Assembly: GCA_032718475.1 (NCBI GenBank)
Contig: JAUCBJ010000971.1
Coordinates: 12,501-49,174 of the forward strand
Length of the DNA stretch: 36,674 bases
DNA from: Nemertoderma westbladi
Lineage: Eukaryota; Xenacoelomorpha; Nemertodermatida; Nemertodermatidae
Direction: 5' to 3'
A model generated the notes under the pieces. It searched no databases. It saw only the letters and a program-made list of their open reading frames with translations, and was not told the origin of the DNA. Shown piece by piece: positions 29,125 through 36,674 of the stretch. Within the stretch, counting starts at the first letter, position 1. The number at the start of each line of letters is the position of its first letter. Made by a program: the position numbers and the translations under genes.

Positions 29125-29470
29125 TGTTGGTAGGTCGCCTGGCGTTGATATTTATCGATTCTATGACGTGGATGGGGTCGATCGTCGCCCCATAGCCGCA
29201 TCCCGGTGCAATCGCTGCTATCCTGCACCACCCCGTCCTCGTCTCCAGGACCTCATCTTTACTCGAGACGGTAGTTACCGCCATTCTGTTCGGCCTCGTC
29301 TTTAGCCCTATCTCTTCGGCCACCCAGTTCTCCACCAGCGTGAAGGCTGCTCCGCTGTCGACCAGCATTAATGTCGTTACTGATCGACCGCCCTCTCCTG
29401 ATATCTTTACTGGTACTACCCCGAGTAGTACTTTTCTCTTCTTCTCCTCTTCTGTCATGCTTGTAGCCAT
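29060..29470 (-). CDS. Retropepsin-like aspartic protease frame of minus-strand element
   Basis: In this 136-aa frame, VLLGVVPVKI...TLMLVDSGAAFTLVENWVAEEIGL carries the catalytic DSG motif of the BEL/Pao protease family. The ATG (29470-29468) overlaps the end of the extended gag frame: ATGGCTACAAGCATGA contains the protease start and, one frame over, the gag TGA. This suggests -1 shifting or re-initiation. The frame breaks after RPTNIEVEQY, where the next frame picks up YLDGIDFSIP, so a 1-nt indel separates protease from the Pol remnant. Confidence 0.75.
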   Translation of the reverse strand: MATSMTEEEKKRKVLLGVVPVKISGEGGRSVTTLMLVDSGAAFTLVENWVAEEIGLKTRPNRMAVTTVSSKDEVLETRTGWCRIAAIAPGCGYGATIDPIHVIESININARRPTNIEVEQYRLPGRYRFLNTKGGR

Positions 29471-29598
29471 TGTTTGGCCTCCAGTCTCCTCCTCTCTTGC
29501 TGCTGTTTCTCTATACTCTCCGGGTCTGTAATTAATTCGGCTTCATAGTTTAGGAAGCTCGACATTTCTTCTAGGCCCGGTTCCGCACCTTTCTTCTC

Positions 29599-30240
29599 TC
29601 AAGTGGAGAAGGCGATCTTCCTCCACTTTCTCCGCAGCCAGATCGGCAGTGCCTGCGCTATCGTGGTGATGTTGTTAGATGCGTTGAGTTCGTATGGTGC
29701 GTCTAGCGTCTTCAGTATGATTAACGCCTTCTCGACCTTGTTCGCAAAGGTCTTTATGCTAACGGGATTATCCTGTAGGCCATCCGATGTTATGCCTCTC
29801 AGGGTTTGCCGGATGATCTTGGCTGGGTGCCCGTACTCCCTATCTAACGCCCGCCATGCTGTCGTGAAGCCGCCCTCAATGCCCTGGTATTGCCTCACGA
29901 TGTCGTATGCTGGGCCTCCTGTATATACTTGCAGATATTTTAGGCACTCCGCCTGCATCAAGTTCTTACTTAATATCTCGTTGCTGTACATGCGCCGAAA
30001 CTGCAGGTATTCATCCGGCCTACTTCCGTCGAATTTAAATGGCTCGACTGGTGGTAACTCGATCCTGGTCTTTAATGCATCGATTAATGTGGCCATTCCC
30101 ATCGCTTGCGCTTCCAATGGGTTCGATGGATGTTGTACAGACTCTCCTATTGGGTGCGGTCCGTTCGTCCTATCTGTTGTTGATTTTATTTGTTGCGTCG
30201 GATATATCATTGGGGGTAACGGCCCCCTCCATATTTCCAT
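29599..30240 (-). CDS. Gag of minus-strand BEL/Pao element (213 aa to first stop)
   Basis: The likely start is MEIWRGPLPPM (ATG at 30240-30238), 33 bases inside the 5' LTR edge. The frame is also open into the LTR. The Gag domain includes RIELPPVEPFKFDGSRPDEY, FRRMYSNEILSKN, YLQVYTGGPAYDIVR, YGHPAKIIRQTLRGI and NNITTIAQALPIWLRRKW. The frame meets TGA (29599-29601) and then continues in the same frame as EKKGAEPGLEEMSSFLNYEA to a second TGA overlapping the protease start, so either readthrough or a single nonsense change is involved. No zinc knuckle is left between Gag and protease. Confidence 0.8.
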   Translation of the reverse strand: MEIWRGPLPPMIYPTQQIKSTTDRTNGPHPIGESVQHPSNPLEAQAMGMATLIDALKTRIELPPVEPFKFDGSRPDEYLQFRRMYSNEILSKNLMQAECLKYLQVYTGGPAYDIVRQYQGIEGGFTTAWRALDREYGHPAKIIRQTLRGITSDGLQDNPVSIKTFANKVEKALIILKTLDAPYELNASNNITTIAQALPIWLRRKWRKIAFST

Positions 30241-30258
30241 GTCGCACGACCTATTCTC

Positions 30259-30273
30259 TCCACATAGTTTGAC
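30259..30273 (-). other. Candidate self-complementary primer-binding site of minus-strand element
   Basis: In element sense the bases next to the LTR are GTCAAACTATGTGGA, with no TGG start for a tRNA. The same LTR in sense orientation contains CCACATAGTTTGAC (30479-30466) and the 3' LTR contains TCCACATAGTTTGAC (26476-26462), so 14-15 nt can pair. The match begins exactly at the LTR boundary. Confidence 0.65.
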
Positions 30274-30859
30274 TGTGACGGGATCAATGGATCCCGACCG
30301 GTTGTAGTTAGTACGCGTCACAGCGGGCTGATGGGTGGATATGATATAATATATATAAGGTCTGAGTTCGGTGTTCAACTGAAGTATAATATTGTAATAT
30401 AGATGATAGCAATAATTGGTAGATACAGGTACCGGTAGGATAATGTATACAGCACCGCAACGACGGTCAAACTATGTGGCCGGTCCGCGGTAAACTAATC
30501 ACTGAGTAAACTGACCGGTAATGTGGTATGTAACATAATATATATTGGTTACTGCACTGTGGCCTTGCTACTCAGCTGATGCCTGCCCCCCCCCCCCCCC
30601 CATTGGCTACTAATCCACTTCACACCCTTTGCCCTGTGGGGGTGTTTCCCCCCCCCCCCCCCCCCGCTGCTGTTACTTCCCTTCTCCCTGGAGGCTTAAC
30701 CTCTGACCTCCATTGTGTGAGGCCCTCTGGGGTTTGTCGTCCCCGTTTTATTGGGGTGACACGAGGTTGATATTGGTAATCAACCTCGTGCTCCCAATAT
30801 TGCTTAGAGGCCTCGCTGGCCCAACTTTGTGGGGTGTTAGCGGAATTGATTCGCTAACA
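30274..30859 (-). repeat. LTR (5' in element sense) of minus-strand element
   Basis: This is a 586-bp copy of 26270-26854 carrying the same three hairpins (the large one at 30760-30790). A TATA-like AATATATATTA lies in sense at about 30546-30536. Differences noted are C/T in ATATA(C/T)ATAAGG, A/C in GTGG(A/C)CGG, and poly-C length. It is flanked by GTATT at 30860-30864. Confidence 0.93.
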
Positions 30860-30942
30860 GTATTGACAGAAGGGAGGCCATGAGGAGGTAAATTGCCGTC
30901 ATACAAGGTATCGAGATTGTATTTCCAGGTATATCTTTTACC

Positions 30943-31095
30943 GCAGCCGCTAGCTGAATGGTTAGAGCGTCAGACTTCCAACCCGGGGGTCACCAGTTCG
31001 ATCCCACCTGGACGTCATTGCCGACTTTGCAAAAGCTGTGCCCAACAAAAGGTTATAATAATATGAAACCACTCATTCACCCATAACACCAATAT
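30943..31095 (+). mobile_element. tRNA-derived SINE, complete head
   Basis: The tRNA-like head (30943-31016) has an A-box TAGCTGAATGG (30951-30961), TTCCAA in the anticodon-loop position and a B-box GTTCGATCCC (30996-31005). The tail CATTGCCGACTTTGCAAAAG...CACCCATAACACCAATA is shared with 1789-1943. The body is too short for LINE-derived domains to be judged. Confidence 0.85.
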
Positions 31096-31340
31096 TGAGT
31101 TACATGGATGAGTGAACAAATAATGTATGTAGTATGTTGAGGCCGAGTAAATACTGCGTATTGTTAGCTAAGAGCTCACTTATTTATATATGCAATAAAT
31201 AGGAGGTGGAAGTTATTTATGCTGTAGAGTAGAAGAGGGGCAATAAACTCTAATAGGGGAACCTTTACAGCTGGGTGATTGCTTTGATTAAGTGTAGAGA
31301 TGACTACTGTGCTAACGGTACTGTAGATTAACCAGATGTT

Positions 31341-32638
31341 GTGGGGCGAGCCACGAAGTTGGCGGAGCCTTAGCGAATTGACACTGTTAGGGGGTGGGTC
31401 AATTTATGCAAATAGTTGTCGTCGTCGTCGTTGTCGTCGTCGTCGTCGTCGTCGTTGTCGTCGTCGTTACGATTTTGACATGCTAATAACTTTGTCGGAT
31501 TTAAAGCTGCCAAGTTGAAAATTTGTAGGTATCAATATGAGCAAAAGTTGAGATTTTTGAGAGACTTTCAGACACCATCAGTGCAATGGTCTCCCGCTAG
31601 AGGGCCACATGTCTAAACATTAAATGCCCTCCCATTTCTTTGCTTTTAATCCGTTTAAGCTGAAACTTGGCAGATATGTATTAGACCATTAGCTGTGACT
31701 TTCAAAGGAGGCGAATCCATCTGCAGTTCTCCAGTCTGCCGCTAGAGGGCCAAAGGTCTGAAAGTGAAATCGTTGTCGTCGTTACGATTTTGACATGCTA
31801 ATAACTTTGTCGGATTTAAAGCTGCCAAGTTGAAAATTTGTAGGTATCAATATGAGCTAAAGTTGAGATTTTTGAGAGACTTTCAGACACCATCAGTGCA
31901 ATGGTCTCCCGCTAGAGGGCCACATGTCTAAACATTAAATGCCCTCCCATTTCTTTGCTTTTAATCCGTTTAAGCTGAAACTTGGCAGATATGTATTAGA
32001 CCATTAGCTGTGACTTTCAAAGGAGGCGAATCCATCTGCAGTTCTCCAGTCTGCCGCTAGAGGGCCAAATGTCTGAAAGTGAAATCGTTGTCGTCGTTAT
32101 GATATTGACATGCTTATAACTTTGTCGAATTTAAAGCTGCCAAGTTGAAAATTTGTTTTGTTGAAAATCAGTTCAACAGTCACCCGCTATAGGACTACTT
32201 TATGCCTGAAAGTGAATAGATTCTCCCGTCTCATTGATTTTAATCAGTTTAAGCTGAATCTTGCCATATATTCTGGACCACATGCTGCGTCTTTGTGGGG
32301 GGGGGGGGGGGGGGGGGAGATTTAATCGGTCTGCCGCTATACGACGAAATTTCTGAAAGTGAGATCCGTCTCTCATTTCGTTATCCGTTATTCAAGATGA
32401 AACTTGGCCGATGTACGTATGTACTATTCATCCATAGGCTGTGTCTTTGTGGGGCTGGAGACCCTAATCCATCTTCAGTTCTCACTATACCGCTAGAGTC
32501 AGAAATGTCTGAATAGAAATGAAAGAGGTAAAAAGTGATTAGGCGAAATCTGCTTAAAATTTGCTAATACAGTAATACTTTCGAATTAGTACTTAAATTA
32601 AATTTAAGTCACGTGCTGCGCGAAGGCCCCACTTCGTG
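31341..32638. mobile_element. Satellite-cored inverted-repeat element (same family as 23921-24548)
   Basis: The left end GTGGGGCGAGCCACGAAG and right end GCTGCGCGAAGGCCCCAC are inverted. A (GTCGTC)n microsatellite (31420-31465) lies just inside the left end. The core has two nearly identical 315-bp units (31466-31780 and 31781-32095) and a decayed third. Each 315-bp unit has two CCGCTAGAGGGCC motifs (near 31594, 31737, 31909, 32052); decayed versions lie at about 32188, 32328 and 32484. A poly-G tract is at 32297-32317. The layout (microsatellite, tandem core, short inverted tips) resembles Helentron-derived elements. Confidence 0.7.
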
Positions 32639-33558
32639 TATTTAATGTGTCAGAGTGTCCAAAGAAAGGGCCCTTAAGTTCAAATACCAAATTGGGATCT
32701 TTATGATAATTTTTGACCATGTTAAGACGAAATTTATTTAGAAGATCCGTGATATATGCGAATTTACAAAGCGGAGTAAATCGATGTTTTAAAGTTCAGC
32801 AAATCTAAAATCGAAGCTGGTATGCATGTCAACATTTCAGTACAGGATTTAAATTTCAAATTGGTTTCATGAACTTTCATTCAAAGATCTCTATTATGGC
32901 ATGTTCTAGGTTTTTTTCGGAGGCAATTCAACTGAACTAATTATAATACTACCAGGGATCAGGGAAACGAAAATACTACTTTTCACTGGGTCCAAATGGG
33001 TGGTGCCAGCACCAAAATTTAAACTTTTCGATTTCTTGGAATTTTATTAATTAGTATTAATTACATTTTTATAGCTTTTCTGTGGTAAAACACAAACAGA
33101 CCAATGTAACTACTAATTTTCACTATCAACAACCAAGTGATTACAATCAACAGCAAAATATAAATCCACTAGAAACATGTAAAATATATTAAACAAATAA
33201 TCTTACAAAATAGAATGTTAATCCGCTCAGCACAGAATACAGCGATATAATAATACACAGCAAACCGTATCACCCCATCCCAGCATACAAAGTGAATGTG
33301 AAAATTACACAGTGCGGGAAACTTGACGCAAATAACATCTCAGTGAATTAATATATCGCCTCAATGTTAAATTATGAACTAAGGGAAATGAACAGGTTAC
33401 AGAAACAGTGGCATGTTATTCTCACCAAAACAATAAACGAAAGTCAATAGAACAGGTTACAGTTTTAATTTGAGAGTAAACAGATGTTATTTGGGTCGAT
33501 TTTCAAAAGGAGAGGGATGAAGTTGACTGCATCGATAATATATTACTGATCGAATTAA
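32639..33558. other. Unassigned AT-rich DNA
   Basis: I find no coding region, RNA gene or clear repeat in this stretch. Confidence 0.4.
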
Positions 33559-33860
33559 ATAATGTTTCAAAACTGCATTATTTTGCTAAATATTATAGGT
33601 TGATTTAAAACATATATGTATGTTGAATTAATTTGCTTGATATTATTGCTTGTTTTAAATAAAACAGCAAGTATACTAAAGAGTGCACTACTGCATACAG
33701 TGAGAAGTGAAGCCTCAAGAGATCAGCTGGTTACCAGCTGATCTATTTAAAACAAGCTATAATTGCATTATTGGTTGAAATATTTCAACAGACATGTTTT
33801 AAATCAACCTATACAATAGAGTAATATTAAACAAAATAATGCAGTTTTTAAACATTATTA
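33559..33860. repeat. Large imperfect palindrome (foldback), about 300 bp
   Basis: The arms pair with interruptions: ATAATGTTT.AAAACTGCATTATTTTG, TATAGGTTGATTTAAAACAT and GCTTGTTTTAAATA recur in reverse complement on the right side. The centre is a perfect stem AGATCAGCTGG/CCAGCTGATCT with loop TTA (33720-33744). Weaker pairing (TGATCG...TTAAAT) may extend the arms outward to about 33530 and 33990. It could be a foldback or MITE-type element. Confidence 0.7.
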
Positions 33861-34719
33861 ATGTGATGTTAATAGTAATATCAAGCGAAATAATTAAGTT
33901 GAATAACATTATTGAAAACGACCAATAATATAAATCGAAATATTTCAGCATGGCAAAAATAATTTAAAACGATCAATAATATCACTCGTATTAAATAATT
34001 GAAAATTGATACTGTATAAAATGTATGTCATAGAGGCGGGGCATTATTAATTATAGATCAAACATCACAAACATCAAGTATTATTAATAAAACTAAAATT
34101 TTAATTACCTTTGTAATATTCAGTATTAGAGTAAGTGAATTCATAACTACATAATTATAGCTTCATTAATTCGTAATATAAAGTTGGAATATCGCTATTT
34201 TTTGTTGCGAACGACGTAAAGGAAGTTTGTTGTCCATTAACGTATTTTTCTAGATAAGTTACATTATCATTAGGATGTTATTAAATTCTTATTGTTTGTT
34301 CTACAATCTCAAATTTAACAATAAGGTTCGTTTGTGGCGTGTCGTTAATCTACGCCTACTGTAAGTTATTAATTATTGTTATAAATTTGACAACAAAATC
34401 ACTACCACGGTATGTGTTACATTGTTTACATCGTTACAGAAGGTTACTAATTCAATATAGTACTTTACTAAGCCATTAAATGTGTTACTAATTTCTTACA
34501 ACGGATTACTAAATTCGTTACCATGTAAAACTAATTCTGTAAACAGTGGCCTACTATTTCTTGTTACCATGGGTCACAAATTATTACAAATAAGTTACTA
34601 CATATGATATACTAATTCGGTATACAGTGCCTACTACTAATTGGTTTCGAATGGTACTAATTTGTTACCTTTGGTTACGAATTGTTTCCATAGTGATATA
34701 GTATATTAGCACATTAGCC
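33861..34719. repeat. AT-rich DNA with degenerate GTTACTAATTC repeats
   Basis: Between about 34405 and 34690 the motif GTTACTAATT(C/T) and TTGTTACCATGG-like words recur irregularly, probably a decayed tandem repeat. No gene is seen. Confidence 0.45.
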
Positions 34720-36083
34720 TACAACATCTGCCAGGACCCCAGGAGAAGTACATACAAGACAAAATTGAAGAAATTACAACTGCTCACATAGACAGCAACA
34801 ATCAAGACTTAACAACTGACAAACTGTAAATGAGGTATCTGGTCGGAAAAGTTGTGCTAATGAGTGCCGAAAAGCTAATACAGTAGTCCTGAAGAACGTG
34901 TTGGAAAATTGAAGGATCACTTCATCAACTTGCTTGGGCAGACACCAAACCAAACGAAAGATCAACCCTACAAGGAAAATATATGACAAGACACTACCTA
35001 TAGAAACAGGGAGCTTCACACATGCCGAACTCCAAAGAGCCATTACACGCATGTCCAATCATAAAACGAGTGGATTAGATGCAATCCCTGCAGAGGTATT
35101 TGTGCTAATCAGACCATTACTGGATGTTTGCAACCGGATGCTGAAAGGGGAAGAGCTACCACCAATTTGGACTAAAAGTCAACTAAAGCCACTCACCAAG
35201 AAAGGAGACCTCGGTGTACCAACAAACTATTATGGGATCTGTCTGCTTGTGGTAGCTCCCAAAATATACAATAAAATGATTCTATATAGAATTAGACCTC
35301 ACATAGAGAAACTACTGCGTAAGAGCCAAAACGGATTTCGACCTAATAGATCAACAATAGCTAGGGTACTTGCGTAACGGAAACTGATTGAGGGAATAAA
35401 GTCAAAGAATCTCCCCGCAGTCCTGACATTTGTGGACTTCTACCAAGACCGAATTCATGACTTTTAATGTTGATGGAAACTTGACAATAATTGATAATAA
35501 TCAACTAAGAAAGGTTGACGACTTCCAGTACCTCGGGTCATGGATAGAGAGTAGCAAAAAAGACATAGAGCATAGAGGTTAGGAAAGCAAAGGCATGTGT
35601 AGCACTATCAAAAATGGATAACATCTGAAAATCAGACCTCTCCAGGCACCTGAAGACTAAGTTATTTCGAACCGCAGTGGAAAGTGTATTTTTATACGGG
35701 GGTGAGACTGCACTGCATTGAAACTGCACGCTGAGTTGTTATGTCAGCTTAACAAAAATATTTTGTCACCACCATGCAGGCTTTATGGTATAATACCACC
35801 TGTATCAATCACCCTCAAAATGGAGATTAAGATTCAGTGGGAACTGTTGGAGAAGTAAACACGAGGTCATTCCAGATCTACTTTTCTGGCAACCAACACA
35901 AGGAAAACTTATCCATGGACTAGAAAACTGTCTAAAACATATATAGACCAAGTTGAAAGCTGGACTGGAAAGCCAAACTGGACTTGAGAGAAAATAAATT
36001 GTGATAATTATGGAGAATCAAGAAGCTGGGAAAGATCTCATTTCCACTGTTCGAGTTTACTTCACCTAGTAGTAGTAGTAGTA
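34720..36083 (+). mobile_element. Non-LTR retrotransposon (LINE) 3' part with internal deletion
   Basis: Reverse transcriptase pieces are in several frames. The longest (34934-35377) contains ITRMSNHKTSGLDAIPAEVF, LPPIWTKSQLKPLTKKGD, NYYGICLLVVAPKIYNKMIL and LLRKSQNGFRPNRSTIARVL. A further piece, KLIEGIKSKNLPAVLTFVDF (motif A), is fused directly to QDRIHDF and DGNLTIIDNNQLRKVDDFQYLGSWIESS, so the palm with YxDD is deleted. A C-terminal tail (FWQPTQGKLIHGLEN) follows, and the 3' end is a short (TAG)n run at 36067-36083. Stops and shifts mean it is dead. Confidence 0.8.
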
Positions 36084-36674
36084 CACTATAATAATGTATT
36101 TGGCAAATATAAATAAATAAAATTATCATAACCTTAGTGATTAATCAATAGCCTTTTATAGTCAGCCCATAAGATATGTTAATCTTAGAAGTTCCAATAT
36201 AAGTTGTCTCTGCATTGTCAAGGATGACAGTGCATAGCGTACATCACAGGGAGAAAGACAACACAACCTAACACATAAGAAGGATACACAGCACCAGCAC
36301 CAGATTTCAGAAGATCTCACTAACAGTGATAGCAAAGCGATGAACAGCGAAAGTTCTACTGCTGCGCAGAAAAGTCAATTCTTCTGAGTTACCCAACTGG
36401 GATGATTTTCAGATCCTAGAGAGCTGTTAGATGATCCATGTGCCCCTTTCCCTCTACGGATGACAGGTCTTCTGCTGAACTCATTATCTGTGATCTTTGT
36501 TAGTAAAAGAGGAACATGGGACGCCAGATAGAACAATGGATTAAAGGGCACAGTTTATGGGGTGTGAACAAAGGATTGCCAATCCATTAGTGAATTTGTA
36601 TATATATCCTTACATGGATTGGGTGTCCTAAAGTTAGGAGTCAGCATGATGCAGGAGGTCGAAATCTAAAGATC
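36084..36674. other. Unassigned right-end DNA
   Basis: No coding region, RNA gene or repeat is recognised to the end of the window. Confidence 0.4.

Larger units (their letters stand above)
26265..30864 (-). mobile_element. Second BEL/Pao-type LTR retrotransposon, minus strand, RT-less
   Basis: This is a complete insertion. The target duplication GTATT occurs at 26265-26269 and 30860-30864. LTRs 26270-26854 and 30274-30859 differ by two substitutions that I noted plus poly-C length, so the element is young. Sense is minus: 5' LTR at 30274-30859, then gag (30240-29599 and an extension past one TGA), aspartic protease (29470-29060), a Pol remnant (to 28351), and a 1.5-kb C+T-rich (plus strand), hairpin-filled 3' region. 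Reverse transcriptase, RNase H and integrase cores are missing. Its sequence is unrelated to the plus-strand element apart from family-level protein similarity. Confidence 0.92.

Noticed and set aside
35932-36129. Short minus-strand frame rich in hydrophobic residues
   Set aside because: It is antisense to the LINE tail and low complexity; no start context or homology.

Overview
This is a stretch of animal nuclear DNA. The two host genes I can recognise are the BAF53/ACTL6 actin-related subunit of chromatin remodellers, split over two coding exons on the minus strand (563-1069 and 3702-4508), and a single-exon progestin/adipoQ (PAQR, membrane progestin receptor type) gene on the minus strand (8564-9538). 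The base composition, tRNA-derived SINEs, BEL/Pao retrotransposons and satellite-cored elements fit a marine invertebrate, perhaps a lophotrochozoan. I cannot name the species from the sequence.

Layout. At 1-4508 lies BAF53. Its last exon sits between two minisatellites that each contain the exon's own edge: a 44-bp repeat carrying the final codons and stop, and a 32-bp repeat carrying the 3' splice site. The intron also holds a SINE fragment and a decayed LINE. At 4509-8563 there are GT-rich repeats, two inverted-repeat elements and SINE-like pieces, followed by the PAQR gene. At 10256-23110 a complete, young BEL/Pao-type LTR element lies on the plus strand, with 1190-bp LTRs, a 5-bp target duplication, gag and protease. 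Its reverse transcriptase, RNase H and integrase core are missing, and an intact extra 733-aa zinc-knuckle ORF occupies the usual env position. At 23353-25400 a tandem array carries a repeated CTCF-like motif and is interrupted by a terminal-inverted-repeat element. At 26265-30864 a second, unrelated-sequence BEL/Pao-type element lies on the minus strand, again without reverse transcriptase, with 585-bp LTRs and a 3' region packed with perfect hairpins. The right end (30865-36674) holds a SINE, a second satellite-cored element, a large imperfect palindrome and a LINE with an internal deletion.

Most notable. In both LTR elements the sequence that starts exactly at the inner edge of the 5' LTR, where a tRNA primer-binding site is expected, has no TGG start. 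Instead it is complementary to a segment inside that element's own LTR: 14-15 nt in the minus-strand element and 10 nt in the plus-strand element. This is the arrangement of self-primed elements such as Tf1, and I do not know of it in BEL/Pao. Both elements also share the same kind of double deletion of Pol. Together they look like young, mobile, non-autonomous gag-protease elements that borrow reverse transcriptase and integrase, and may prime from their own RNA.
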